The notes below the pieces were generated by a model. The model was not told the DNA's origin, did no database searches, and worked only from the letters and a program-made list of their open reading frames with translations. Shown here piece by piece: positions 26,630 to 35,277 of a stretch of DNA of 64,000 bases (position 1 is its first letter; the number at the start of each line of letters is the position of its first letter). Made by a program: the position numbers and the translations under genes. The DNA is from Ga0077555 sp963741565 (GTDB taxonomy: Bacteria; Pseudomonadota; Alphaproteobacteria; Rhizobiales; Hyphomicrobiaceae): positions 186,001-250,000 of the forward strand of contig CAVUIK010000001.1 in the NCBI GenBank assembly GCA_963741565.1. The letters run 5' to 3'.

Positions 26630-26845
26630 TCAGGGACGCGGACCAAACAGGCGGTCCCAGTAGTAGAGAACGCCCGCATCAAGAACACCGGCGACAATGA
26701 AGGCTGTGGCGAGCAGACGTGCAGTGTCCTCGGACAACCCGAGGCGGCCAGCAAAAAGATAGAGCGCGAAGCCGGCGATCACCGACAGCAGGGCCAAGGC
26801 GCCAAACGCGAGCCGGATTATGCGGCCGTTCGGATCTTGCGTCAT
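26630..26845 (-). CDS. Small membrane protein, two TM helices, unknown function
   Basis: 71 residues from ATG 26845. Two hydrophobic segments are visible, LAFGALALLSVIAGFALYLFA and TAFIVAGVLDAGVLYYW, joined by a short GRLGLSEDT linker. The short basic cytoplasmic N-terminus starts MTQDPNGRIIR. No family recognised. It is divergent from the response-regulator gene. Confidence 0.55.
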   Translation of the reverse strand: MTQDPNGRIIRLAFGALALLSVIAGFALYLFAGRLGLSEDTARLLATAFIVAGVLDAGVLYYWDRLFGPRP

Positions 26846-26975
26846 TATGGTTGCTCGCGGGATCAAGGGCGGCTGCCCGACGATCGCGAGTATAGCTCGA
26901 GTCGAGCCGGGGTTGTCCTCGAACATCAGGGTGGACAATGGCTTAAGTACGAGAGGCAGGGCATAATTCGCCCTT

Positions 26976-27012
26976 CGTTTGGTTGTCCCAAACGCAGAAA
27001 TACCGTTATAGT
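26976..27012 (+). promoter_or_regulatory. Candidate promoter with inverted repeat before the two-component genes
   Basis: A perfect 7-bp inverted repeat, CGTTTGG (26976-26982) and CCAAACG (26988-26994), overlaps TTGTCC (26983-26988). TATAGT (27007-27012) follows at an 18-base spacing, 57 bases before the GTG start. It could be an autoregulatory site. Confidence 0.38.
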
Positions 27013-27068
27013 GTCTCAGGTTATGTTGGTCCCGGACGCGCGCCGGGCCGGCTACAAGAGGAGGACGC

Positions 27069-27740
27069 GTGCGAGTTCTCGTTGTCGAAGACGACCCGGA
27101 TCTGAACCGCCAGCTCGTCGCTGCGCTGACCGACGCGGGCTATGCCGTGGACAAGGCGATGGACGGCGAGGAAGGGTACTTCCTCGGTGAAACCGAGCCT
27201 TACGACGTCGTGGTGCTGGATATCGGTCTGCCGAAGATGGACGGGATCAGCGTGCTCGAGCAGTGGCGCCGCGCCAACCGCAACATGCACGTGATCATGC
27301 TGACGGCGCGCGACCGCTGGAGCGACAAGGTGGCCGGCATGGATGCCGGCGCCGATGACTACGTGGCAAAGCCGTTCCATATGGAGGAGCTGCTCGCGCG
27401 GATCCGCGCACAGGTGCGCCGGGCGACCGGGCACGCCAAGGCGGAAATCGAGTGCGGCCCGTTGCGGCTCGACACCAAGACCTCCCGGGTGACGTTCGAC
27501 GGACAGCCGGTCAAGCTGACGTCGCATGAGTACCGGTTGCTGGCCTATCTGTTGCACCACAATGGCCGCGTCGTCTCGCGGACGGAGCTGGTCGAGCATC
27601 TGTATGAGCAGGATTTCGATCGCGACAGCAATACCATCGAGGTGTTCATCGGCCGGCTGCGCAAGAAGATTCCGACCGAGATGATCAAGACCGTGCGTGG
27701 TCTCGGCTACCGCCTGTCGATGGACGGTGATGAAGCTTAA
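27069..27740 (+). CDS. OmpR-family response regulator (PhoP/FeuP type)
   Basis: 223 residues from GTG 27069 (GAGGA upstream). The receiver domain has VVEDD acidic pocket, the phosphoacceptor Asp in VVVLDIGLPKMDG, Thr in IMLTARDRW and Lys in YVAKPFH. The C-terminal winged helix includes LTSHEYRLLAYLLHHNGRVVSRTELVEHLY and GRLRKKI ... VRGLGYRL. It pairs with the overlapping kinase gene. Alphaproteobacterial relatives respond to Mg2+, osmotic or envelope stress; the signal here is unknown. Confidence 0.94.
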   Translation: MRVLVVEDDPDLNRQLVAALTDAGYAVDKAMDGEEGYFLGETEPYDVVVLDIGLPKMDGISVLEQWRRANRNMHVIMLTARDRWSDKVAGMDAGADDYVAKPFHMEELLARIRAQVRRATGHAKAEIECGPLRLDTKTSRVTFDGQPVKLTSHEYRLLAYLLHHNGRVVSRTELVEHLYEQDFDRDSNTIEVFIGRLRKKIPTEMIKTVRGLGYRLSMDGDEA

Positions 27741-29109
27741 CTCACTGGGGTTTCGTCTGCTGACGACGGCGGCGGTGTGGGCGGTGCTCGTTCTGCCGCT
27801 GGCCGGCTTCATCATTGATTATGTGCACAAGCGCGACGTCAAGAACGCCTTCGATGACCGGCTCAACCAGCTACTGACGCTAATCATTGCGTTTTCGACG
27901 GATCACGGCGGACCTGAGCCGCGTTTTCCGCGCAACGTCGGAGAGCCGTTGTTCGAACTCTCGCATTCCGGATGGTACTGGCAGATCACGCCGCTCGAAG
28001 CGAGCCCGGGCAAACGTATGATCTCGGCCTCGCTGGCGAGCGAGGAACTGGCGCTGCCCTCGAGCCTCGGAGTGAAGCCGGATCGCTACAATATTCGCTG
28101 GTCCGCGGCGAAGGGACCGGTCGGCGAGCCCCTGCGGATCGCCGAGACCGTTTACAACGCGGGCGAGGACGATGTGCCGAGATTTTATTCCTATGTGGTT
28201 GCAGGCAACCTGGATTTTGCCGAGACCCGGATCGACGATTTCCGCAAGCCGCTTGCCATTTCTCTGGCGCTGGCGGGTCTCGGATTGATGCTCTCGACGT
28301 TCCTGCAGGTCGGCTACGGACTGCTGCCGCTGCGCGAGATCGAGAAGCGGTTGGCGGCGATCCGCTCCGGCGATGCCCACAAGCTTGAGGGCAATCCGCC
28401 GGCCGAGATCGAGCCGCTGCAGACGGAGCTCAATGCCCTGATCCAGTCGAACCAGGATATCATCGAGCGGGCCCGGACCCAGGTCGGCAATCTCGCGCAT
28501 GCACTGAAGACACCACTGGCGGTGATCACCAACGAGGTGCGGGAGGATCCGTCGCCTGGCGCCCGCAAGGTGGCCGAGCAGGCCCAGATCATGAAGGACC
28601 AGGTCACCCACTATCTCGATCGCGCGCGCATGGTGGCGCGCGTCGGCGTGATCGGCCGGGTCACCGAGGTGCTGCCCGGTGGCCGAGGCGATCACCCGGG
28701 CGCTGGATCGCATCTACAAGGATCGCCATCTCGATGTTGGTGTCGACTGCCCGCAGATGCTAAATTCCAGGGCGAGAAGCAGGACCTCGAGGAGATGCTC
28801 GGAAACCTGCTGGACAATGCCTGCAAATGGGCAAAGTCGGAGGTTCGCCTCGAGGTCAAAGTCGTGCAACCAGGCGCACCCTCGACAAAGCGGCTATTGA
28901 TTTCGGTCAACGACGATGGGGCAGGCCTGACGCCGGAACAGCGGGCACAAGGCATCAAGCGGGGCCGCCGGCTCGACGAGACCAAGCCAGGCTCCGGGCT
29001 TGGACACTCTATCGTCGAGGATATCGCGCACTCGTATCGGGGCCAATTCAAGCTCGAACAAGCGGAGATCGGGGGCTTGAGTGCCTGCCTGGACCTGCCT
29101 GCGGCCTGA
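27730..29109 (+). CDS. Sensor histidine kinase (PhoQ/FeuQ type) with compensating frame changes
   Basis: 459 residues from ATG 27730, overlapping the regulator stop by 11 bases. Layout: TM1 (residues ~8-30), a periplasmic sensor (~31-175), TM2, HAMP, a DHp helix with the phosphoacceptor His in QVGNLAHALKTPLAV, then the ATPase domain (N-box LGNLLDNACKWA, G-boxes NDDGAGLTPEQR and GSGLGHSIVEDIAHSY). Between ~28677 and ~28753 the frame is off: an extra C in GCTGCCCGG and a missing G after GACTGCCCG leave ~25 residues that are not kinase-like, whereas frame +1 there reads AEAITRALDRIYKDRHLDVG as expected. The two changes cancel, so the ORF stays open. Confidence 0.9.
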   Translation: MKLNSLGFRLLTTAAVWAVLVLPLAGFIIDYVHKRDVKNAFDDRLNQLLTLIIAFSTDHGGPEPRFPRNVGEPLFELSHSGWYWQITPLEASPGKRMISASLASEELALPSSLGVKPDRYNIRWSAAKGPVGEPLRIAETVYNAGEDDVPRFYSYVVAGNLDFAETRIDDFRKPLAISLALAGLGLMLSTFLQVGYGLLPLREIEKRLAAIRSGDAHKLEGNPPAEIEPLQTELNALIQSNQDIIERARTQVGNLAHALKTPLAVITNEVREDPSPGARKVAEQAQIMKDQVTHYLDRARMVARVGVIGRVTEVLPGGRGDHPGAGSHLQGSPSRCWCRLPADAKFQGEKQDLEEMLGNLLDNACKWAKSEVRLEVKVVQPGAPSTKRLLISVNDDGAGLTPEQRAQGIKRGRRLDETKPGSGLGHSIVEDIAHSYRGQFKLEQAEIGGLSACLDLPAA

Positions 29110-29145
29110 ATTCGGGTGGGTGATCAAGTCTGTGTGTGGGGGCTC

Positions 29146-29174
29146 TTGACGCCCCCCGGGGGGCTACCTAGGTT
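29146..29174 (+). promoter_or_regulatory. trxA: Thioredoxin promoter with palindromic spacer
   Basis: TTGACG (29146-29151) and TAGGTT (29169-29174) are exactly 17 bases apart, 45 bases before trxA. The spacer holds a perfect 14-base palindrome, GCCCCCC/GGGGGGC (29151-29164). The -35 is the form favoured by alphaproteobacterial housekeeping sigma factor. Confidence 0.6.
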
Positions 29175-29218
29175 CCGCAGACCATTCACAGGCGGTGTGC
29201 CGCCCAAAGGAGACTTCC

Positions 29219-29539
29219 ATGACGGCGATGGTCAACGACGCGAATTTCAAGACGGAAGTGATCGAGTCGAAGGAACCGGTCGTGGTCGACTTTTATGCCG
29301 AGTGGTGCGGCCCCTGCAAGGCGATGGCGCCGGCACTCGAGCAGGTCGCCAAGGAGATGGCCGGCAAGGTCAAGGTCGTGAAGATCGACGTCGACCAGAA
29401 CCCCGGCGTCACCCAGCAGTTCCGCATCCAGGCGATGCCGACGCTGATGCTGTTCAAGGACGGCAAGGTCGCCGCCACCCAGGTCGGTGCGCTCGTGCAG
29501 AAGTCGAAGCTGGAAGCGTGGATCAAGTCGTCGGTCTGA
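29219..29539 (+). CDS. trxA: Thioredoxin 1
   Basis: 106 residues from ATG 29219, AAAGGAG ribosome site 6 bases upstream. The active site is FYAEWCGPCKAMAP (WCGPC redox motif), the conserved buried Asp is in VVDFYAEW, and the cis-Pro loop is AMPTLMLFKDG. It reduces cytoplasmic disulfides using thioredoxin reductase. It has its own promoter and a strong terminator, so it is probably monocistronic. Confidence 0.97.
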   Translation: MTAMVNDANFKTEVIESKEPVVVDFYAEWCGPCKAMAPALEQVAKEMAGKVKVVKIDVDQNPGVTQQFRIQAMPTLMLFKDGKVAATQVGALVQKSKLEAWIKSSV

Positions 29540-29563
29540 AGGCCGGCAATTCCCATCAATGTC

Positions 29564-29594
29564 AAAGGCGCCCGGTCCCGGCCGGGCGCCTTTT
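29564..29594. terminator. Strong intrinsic terminator after trxA, usable from both strands
   Basis: AAAGGCGCCCGG (29564-29575) pairs perfectly with CCGGGCGCCTTT (29582-29593) over a 6-base loop, followed by T. The A-run on the left gives a U-run for the minus strand, so it can also end the convergent ABC-exporter transcript. Confidence 0.85.
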
Positions 29595-29604
29595 CGTTGG
29601 AACC

Positions 29605-30372
29605 TCAGGCCGGTTGCGGGGCTGCGTTCGCATTGATGTCATCATGATACGCCTGAATGACATCGGCCGGCGTGCCCAGCAGCCGGACGCGGCCCTTCTC
29701 CAGCCAAGCGACTTCGGTGCAGAGTCGCTGAACAATCGCCATGTCGTGCGAGGAGATCACCAGGATTTTCGAGCGTTCGAGGAGGGACGTCAGCCGCTGC
29801 TCGGCCTTGGCAATGAAGTCAGCGTCGCCGGCACCGATCATCTCGTCCATGATCAGGATGTCGGGATGGATTGCGGTCGAGATCGAGAACGCCAGTCGCA
29901 CGAACATCCCGGTCGAATACGTCCGTACGGGCATGTCGAGATGGCCGCCGAGGCCGGAGAACTCAGCGATCTCCGGCGCCATGCGGCGAGCTTCCGCAAA
30001 CGTCATGCCCAGGAAGACACACCGGAATATGATGTTGTCCCACCCGCTCGCCTCGCCATCCATGCCGAGCGCCAGGTCGGTGTAGGACGACTGTGTGCCG
30101 ACAATGCGCACCGTGCCGCTGCTTGGCCGGTAGACGCGTGACATGACTCGCAAAAGACTGGTCTTGCCGGCGCCGTTGTGACCGATGAGGCCGAGCCTGT
30201 CACCGTCGCGCAGCGTCAACGACACGTTATCCAGTGCGCGAACAATGATGGCTTGGTCGTGCTTTGCGATGACGCCGCCGAGCTTGTCGTAAACGCGAAG
30301 TTGAAGCGAGCGCGCCGACGGCGTAAATGCCGGAAATTCCAGTGAGACGCCGCTAGTCTCGATGATGGCCAT
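29605..30372 (-). CDS. Polysaccharide-export ABC transporter ATP-binding protein (KpsT/Wzt-like)
   Basis: 255 residues. Walker A is GHNGAGKTSLL, the signature region is RTYSTGMFVRLAFSIST (the YSxGM form typical of polysaccharide and O-antigen exporters), Walker B is ILIMDEMIGAGDADF, and the H-loop is ISSHD. There is no C-terminal carbohydrate-binding extension, so it resembles the capsule-type KpsT rather than long Wzt. It lies 10 bases downstream of its permease gene. Confidence 0.93.
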   Translation of the reverse strand: MAIIETSGVSLEFPAFTPSARSLQLRVYDKLGGVIAKHDQAIIVRALDNVSLTLRDGDRLGLIGHNGAGKTSLLRVMSRVYRPSSGTVRIVGTQSSYTDLALGMDGEASGWDNIIFRCVFLGMTFAEARRMAPEIAEFSGLGGHLDMPVRTYSTGMFVRLAFSISTAIHPDILIMDEMIGAGDADFIAKAEQRLTSLLERSKILVISSHDMAIVQRLCTEVAWLEKGRVRLLGTPADVIQAYHDDINANAAPQPA

Positions 30373-30382
30373 GATGCAACCC

Positions 30383-31258
30383 TCACAGCCAGAAGATGAT
30401 GCGGCTGCGCAACCAGCCGATTACGGGCAACACCGCAATAAATCCGGCGACGGCCAGAAACACCATGACCGGCCACGTCCAGGAGCCGCCGGGGGATGGA
30501 ATAAGCGGCGAGCGCAGCACATCGATGATCAAATGCAGCGGATTGAAGTCGAGGAACGGGCGCAAATTCGGCGGTGCCTGTGACGGCATCCAGATGATGG
30601 GCGTGACGAAAAAGCCGATCTGCAAGACCACGCCAACGATCTGGCCAACGTCACGGAAGCGGGCCGAGACCGCCGCAAGGATGTAGACGAACCAATAGGC
30701 GAAGATCAGGAAGGTCGCGAAGGCCGGCAAGAGCAGCAGCCAGCGCACCGATGGCGGACCGCCGAACAGCAGCAGCAAAACGGCGACGATGATTGCATTG
30801 AAGCCGAGCAGCAGCATATGGCGATAGATGACGGCGCAAACCACGATCGCGGGTGGAAAGTACTGATTGACGAAATAGTGCTGGTTGGACGGAAAGAGCG
30901 GCACCCCGTCACTGAGAATGCCGGACAGGAACTGCCACAGCACGAAGCTGACGCCGACGTAGAGGATCATCTGATCGAATGGCGCGTTCCAGAGCGCGCC
31001 CCAGACCCAGCCCAGGACGAGAATCGACACCGCCGTCGAGATCACGAGCCAGAGCTGACCCAGCCGCGATCGCGCATAGCGTCGGCGAATATCGGCCGAT
31101 CCGATCAAGTGCCAGATCCGCCAGTTGCTGAGGCCGGCGACGACCTCGTGCCAACCCTCTCGCATATTGGCGAGGGTGAAGATCACGTCTGGTCGCGGAC
31201 CGATAAGTTCGCCGGCTGGTGGCCCTGACGGGCTGGTCGTGCGGAGTTGGTGTGTCAT
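30383..31258 (-). CDS. ABC-2 type polysaccharide export permease (KpsM/Wzm-like)
   Basis: 291 residues from ATG 31258; the upstream extension to 31297 is optional. Six hydrophobic segments follow a cytoplasmic N-terminus. The DIRRRYARSRLGQLWLVIS motif before TM1 and PIIWMPSQAP ... FNPLHLIIDVLRSPLI near the end are signatures of ABC2 O-antigen/capsule permeases. With the adjacent ATPase it should export a lipid-linked glycan across the inner membrane. Confidence 0.92.
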   Translation of the reverse strand: MTHQLRTTSPSGPPAGELIGPRPDVIFTLANMREGWHEVVAGLSNWRIWHLIGSADIRRRYARSRLGQLWLVISTAVSILVLGWVWGALWNAPFDQMILYVGVSFVLWQFLSGILSDGVPLFPSNQHYFVNQYFPPAIVVCAVIYRHMLLLGFNAIIVAVLLLLFGGPPSVRWLLLLPAFATFLIFAYWFVYILAAVSARFRDVGQIVGVVLQIGFFVTPIIWMPSQAPPNLRPFLDFNPLHLIIDVLRSPLIPSPGGSWTWPVMVFLAVAGFIAVLPVIGWLRSRIIFWL

Positions 31259-31358
31259 CGCGCGCCATCGAACGGGGCAAGGGAATGGGTCAGACACCTG
31301 TAACTAACTTCGGGGACCAGCGGGCGGTCCATCAATGTCGCACCACAAGATATCCCCG

Positions 31359-34085
31359 TCAGCGTCGTTCCCGTAGCAATTGGTGCATCAGTTTGTTCAC
31401 CTTCTCTACCAGATCGGGCGGCAAGGCGCCGGATCCTGCCGCCTCGCCGAGCGCGGCTGAAATCAAGTGGGCGCGAGCGGCCGGCCCGGTCACGAGCCAA
31501 GCCTGAACCCGTTCCGCGCGCGCCTGCCAACGGGCGATTGCGGCTTCCCCGGATGTTGGCTCCAGGCGCAGGGCCTGGAGGGCCGCACGCTCCGCCAATG
31601 CGAAGTGGGCAATCGCCCGGCGTCCGTCGCGATGCCAGTTCAAGGCAACCGTGCCGAGTGCCGTTCTGAGGGCAATAATCCGCCGTGCGTTGCGTGTGTC
31701 AGTTGGCTTGGATCGTTCCTTGGGCAGGGCCGCGATGACATGCGCTTCGAGGTGGGCCGCGTCGGCAACAGCGCCAAGTCCGGTCAGGTGACAATAGAGG
31801 TCAAGAATGCCCTCGAGACGGCTGCTGTCCTGAGTTGCTCGGCTGAGGGGCCTGGCAAGGCCGTCAAGAGCGCTTTTGACAGCCTCGCCGGGCGCGCGGT
31901 AAGCCAGCGCTCGAAGCTTCAATGCGCGGCTGCGTTCGATGAGGTCGTCCGCCGAGGGATCGGGGTCGCCATGCGACGCCAGCCATCGCGTCTGCAAATC
32001 GCCATGTGCGATCGCCAGATCGAAGGCACGCTCGGCACGCATAGGATCGGTCTCGAAGTTGAGCGCGATCACGCCACGCGCGTAGCCGATATCGGCAAGG
32101 GGCTGCGGATAGCGTTCGATCAGCACGTCCAGAGCTTCGCCAGGCATTTCGTGCAGCCAGCCGGTAACCGGCCGATCGATGTCGAGCGCATAGCGATCGT
32201 GAATGCGGGTGCGCAGCGCCACGTAAGCCGCGAGTGCCTCGGCGTAGGCTGCAGCGTTGGCGAGGCGCAGGAAGGGCTCGGCATCGACCTCCGCCCGCTG
32301 GATCACGCGCAAGGCGCGGGTTCGCGTGCTGCCTGGAACAGGAGCGTTCACCAACATGCGACGAAGCGTGGCAGCAGCACGCCGGGCCGGTCCAACGGCC
32401 TCACGCGAGATCCAGGCCGCCGCCCGCTCCGTCTGAGCGCTCACGATCGCATCGTGGCGTGCGCCGGCATTCGGCGCGTGCCGCATGGCGCGAACCGCAG
32501 CGGCGAAGTGGGCTGCGGTCCTGCGGAAATCTCCCGGCTCGTTTGCGGCAATGCGTCCAAGCACGGCGTGGGCATCGCCGCGCAACGGCGTAATGTCGGC
32601 CATCACCTCTGGGTGCCGGATGCACAGGGCAGCTTCGATAGCGGGTGCGAGGCTGGCCGTTTCCCGCAGCGCACCGATGTTCGCGAGATGGACGAAGAGA
32701 TCGACGAGATCGAATTGCGATCGTTCGCCGGTGACTGCCGCTGCTTGCGCGCGCGCCAGGGCTTGATCTGCGGCCTCTCCGGGTGCGCGGTAGGCGAGCG
32801 CTTTGAGCCGCAAAGCCACGCTGCGATTGGTGAAATTCTCGGTCTCGCCGTCGTCCGCGCTGATGGCCTGTAGTCGTTGCCGCAATCGCCGTCCATAGCG
32901 TGCGGCATGATCGAAAGCTTGCTCGGCGCGTTGTGCGTCAACCTCGTGGTTGAGAGCGATTATGCCGCGAAAGTAGAAAACGCCGCAGAGGCACATGGGA
33001 TATCGCAATGCAAAATTGTCGAACGTTTCGTTCGCGGTCTCGACCAGCCAGCCCTCGCCCGGGTGATCGATGTCGATGCGATAGACACGCTGGATGCTTT
33101 CGCGAAGGTCTTCGTAAACCTTCAAGGCTTCCGGATAGGCGCCGGCATTGGCGAGGGCCTTGAGGCGCCGGTAAACTAGGCCGTGGTGGAGCCAACCATC
33201 CGCGACCGTTTGGCGCGTGCGCTCGGCCAGATATTGGTCAAGCAAAGCACTCGCTGGACGCGCACTGAGATCAACGACGCGGCTGCCATTGGTGGCGCTT
33301 GCGAGTACCGTATGCTCGCGCACAACGACGCTGATGTGCCGAAAGCCGGCTTTCTCAAGGACAAGCTTCAATGCTTCTGCGCTGTACAAGATGCAGTGCC
33401 AGCCGGGTGAAAGCAGCGGAAGCAGCACACCCATCGACGTTTCCGCGGTGACGCTGCCGGCATACGGGGTGCTCAACATCAGCACGCCATCCGCGGACAA
33501 ACGCGCTGCGATCATGCGGAGGAAGCTGACTGGTTCAAAGATGTGCTCGATCACTTCGGACAGCATGGCCCCCTCAAAGGCTCGGCCGCCGAGATCGGTC
33601 TCCGGGGTCAGATAGCCATCGAGCAGGGGAAGTTCGAGCATTTGCCGCCCAGCCGCGGCTAACCGCGAGGGGTCAATCCCGAGAACGTCCAATCCTTGGA
33701 TCAGCCGAGCAAAATCCAATCCGAAGCCGAAGCCGCATCCAACCTCGAGATAATGATCACCGGGCTTGAGGTTGAGTGCCACCGGAGGCGCGATGAGAAG
33801 GTCGAGGGCTGCGCCGACCTCGAGATAGAATTTGAGTGAACCTTCGAAGCCTCGCTCGACCTCATAGGCGGCGGTTTTCAGGTCGGGAAAGAATTTCGAC
33901 TTACAGGTGGGACAAGCAAAGAGATCGTGAGGCTCGGAAGCCTCCCAGCTTGGCGCGGCGCGCAGGACGAATGGTTTGGGTTGTAGATCTCCGCAGACGG
34001 GACAGGGCCCCACGCGCGCGGGCCGCGGAGTCCAGTCGACGCGCTGTTCTGAAACGACTTCAGTAATTGCGGGATTTTTGATCAC
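31359..34085 (-). CDS. Zinc-ribbon SAM methyltransferase fused to a duplicated helical module, 908 residues
   Basis: Residues 28-61 hold two CxxC pairs (C28/C31, C58/C61), a zinc ribbon of the type preceding sugar C-methyltransferases. A class I methyltransferase follows (~75-265): LEVGCGFGFG at 113-122, LGIDPS, SEVIEHIFEP and LSTPYAG. From ~306 there are two copies of a ~270-residue module (308-578 and 606-880). Matching pairs include LANAGAYPEAL / LANAAAYAEAL, GIIALNHEVDAQRAEQAFD / GVIALNFETDPMRAERAFD, and LKALAYRAPGEAADQAL / LRALAYRAPGEAVKSAL. The module looks TPR-like but is not one I know. The adjacent exporter suggests methylation or capping of an exported glycan; this is inference. Confidence 0.85.
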   Translation of the reverse strand: MIKNPAITEVVSEQRVDWTPRPARVGPCPVCGDLQPKPFVLRAAPSWEASEPHDLFACPTCKSKFFPDLKTAAYEVERGFEGSLKFYLEVGAALDLLIAPPVALNLKPGDHYLEVGCGFGFGLDFARLIQGLDVLGIDPSRLAAAGRQMLELPLLDGYLTPETDLGGRAFEGAMLSEVIEHIFEPVSFLRMIAARLSADGVLMLSTPYAGSVTAETSMGVLLPLLSPGWHCILYSAEALKLVLEKAGFRHISVVVREHTVLASATNGSRVVDLSARPASALLDQYLAERTRQTVADGWLHHGLVYRRLKALANAGAYPEALKVYEDLRESIQRVYRIDIDHPGEGWLVETANETFDNFALRYPMCLCGVFYFRGIIALNHEVDAQRAEQAFDHAARYGRRLRQRLQAISADDGETENFTNRSVALRLKALAYRAPGEAADQALARAQAAAVTGERSQFDLVDLFVHLANIGALRETASLAPAIEAALCIRHPEVMADITPLRGDAHAVLGRIAANEPGDFRRTAAHFAAAVRAMRHAPNAGARHDAIVSAQTERAAAWISREAVGPARRAAATLRRMLVNAPVPGSTRTRALRVIQRAEVDAEPFLRLANAAAYAEALAAYVALRTRIHDRYALDIDRPVTGWLHEMPGEALDVLIERYPQPLADIGYARGVIALNFETDPMRAERAFDLAIAHGDLQTRWLASHGDPDPSADDLIERSRALKLRALAYRAPGEAVKSALDGLARPLSRATQDSSRLEGILDLYCHLTGLGAVADAAHLEAHVIAALPKERSKPTDTRNARRIIALRTALGTVALNWHRDGRRAIAHFALAERAALQALRLEPTSGEAAIARWQARAERVQAWLVTGPAARAHLISAALGEAAGSGALPPDLVEKVNKLMHQLLRERR
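31446..32270 (-). repeat. Internal protein repeat, copy 2 (residues ~606-880)
   Basis: The second copy of the module. Its last part (ALGTVALNWHRDGRRAIAHFALA, then ERVQAW) corresponds to VLGRIAANEPGDFRRTAAHFAAA and ERAAAW of copy 1. Confidence 0.75.
32352..33164 (-). repeat. Internal protein repeat, copy 1 (residues ~308-578 of the 908-residue protein)
   Basis: The first copy of the duplicated helical module. It is diverged at DNA level but is alignable with copy 2 at a constant offset of about 297-303 residues over its whole length, so it is a true tandem duplication rather than a shared short motif. Confidence 0.75.
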
Positions 34086-34205
34086 GAGCGGTCACGAGCG
34101 GGCCCATCCGCGCCACATGTTGCGCTCAGGCCTAACGGCTTCAATGAGGTGCAGTCCAACTGAAGGCCGATAAACATCAACGCCGATCGTTGCTGAGCGC
34201 GAGCG

Positions 34206-34979
34206 CTACTTGCTGCGGCCGCCGCAATTGTCGCCAATGCAGATTCCCCGCAAGCTGGCCGCCAGATTTTGCACGTTGGCATGGGCTTGCTGGGTGAGGC
34301 CAACCATATCGGTCACCGGTGACGGGGCCGATCCAGCCCCGGAACCGCCGTAAGATGGCGCAAAGGGCTGCATCATCTGCTGCATATGATCGGCAACTAT
34401 GCCGCCATTATGCTCAGCGTTCGCTGCCTGGACCGGCGAAATCGGCGTCACTGGCGATTGCCCTACGGAGCCTGACGCAGGCGCGATTGGTGCGCTCTTG
34501 GATGGCGCTGGCGCCGTAGGCGTCGGTACCGACTGGGCCATTGGCTCGGGGGCTCGAGCTGTGTCCTTACCCGCGTGCGGTGCAGCTGTGGCGACTGCGG
34601 ACGGCGCAGCCGGCGCTGCGGACGGCTTGCTGTCGAGCAACGTAATTTTCGACAGACCGTTCGAACCGCCACCTGCGATGACGTGGCTTTCAGATTTCAA
34701 GACGCGGCGCAGGATCTCATCCAGGCTGCCTGTCCAACGGCCAGAGCAACTCGCGTTGCCTGCTGCGTCCGATAGTTTGTCGACGGTGAAATTGTAGCGC
34801 GCGCCAAGTTTGATGAGAATTTCGGCTGTGGTGGCGTCGCGCACCTCGAGCCGAATCGTGCCGGGCTCAGTCCCGGCCAGGATCTCGACGGTGCCAGCGT
34901 TTGCTAAGCCGACTACGAGACCGCTCGCCAAAACGGCGGCGATGCAAACCCTTGAAACATTGCGCAACGCTATTCTCAT
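34206..34979 (-). CDS. Exported STN-like domain protein with Ala/Pro-rich linker
   Basis: 257 residues from ATG 34979. A signal peptide (MRIALRNVSRVCIAAVLAS ... ANA) leads into a ~75-residue domain (VEILAGTEPGTIRLEVRDATTAEILIKLG ... DEILRRVLKSES) that resembles the secretin/TonB short N-terminal (STN) fold. A long Ala/Pro/Ser linker follows, with a short C-terminal part (MVGLTQQAHANVQNLAASL) ending in two Cys. STN domains normally sit on outer-membrane secretins or receptors; here it is a stand-alone periplasmic protein at the head of the exporter locus. Function unknown. Confidence 0.65.
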   Translation of the reverse strand: MRIALRNVSRVCIAAVLASGLVVGLANAGTVEILAGTEPGTIRLEVRDATTAEILIKLGARYNFTVDKLSDAAGNASCSGRWTGSLDEILRRVLKSESHVIAGGGSNGLSKITLLDSKPSAAPAAPSAVATAAPHAGKDTARAPEPMAQSVPTPTAPAPSKSAPIAPASGSVGQSPVTPISPVQAANAEHNGGIVADHMQQMMQPFAPSYGGSGAGSAPSPVTDMVGLTQQAHANVQNLAASLRGICIGDNCGGRSK

Positions 34980-35277
34980 GGCACCACCAAAGCTGACCAA
35001 ACGCTATAGTACACGGAACAGGGGTTCGAGGCCAGACCTCAAGTTCGGATCCCAAAAAAACGAACGCCGTTCAGTCGGCCGGGAACGGGACGCCCGGCAA
35101 CAGGGCATTGAGCTTGTTCCTTTACGTAAACAGAAGGCATTCATGAGATCGTCCGTATTGAGCCGGCCGCAGAGATGGCCGCTCGGGAGTTAACGGGACG
35201 ACGTCAGCCCGGTGCGGTGATCCAATAGGATCGAACGCGCCGGGTGTCTTCCTCGTGCCGGAGCCGGCTCTGGCCGG

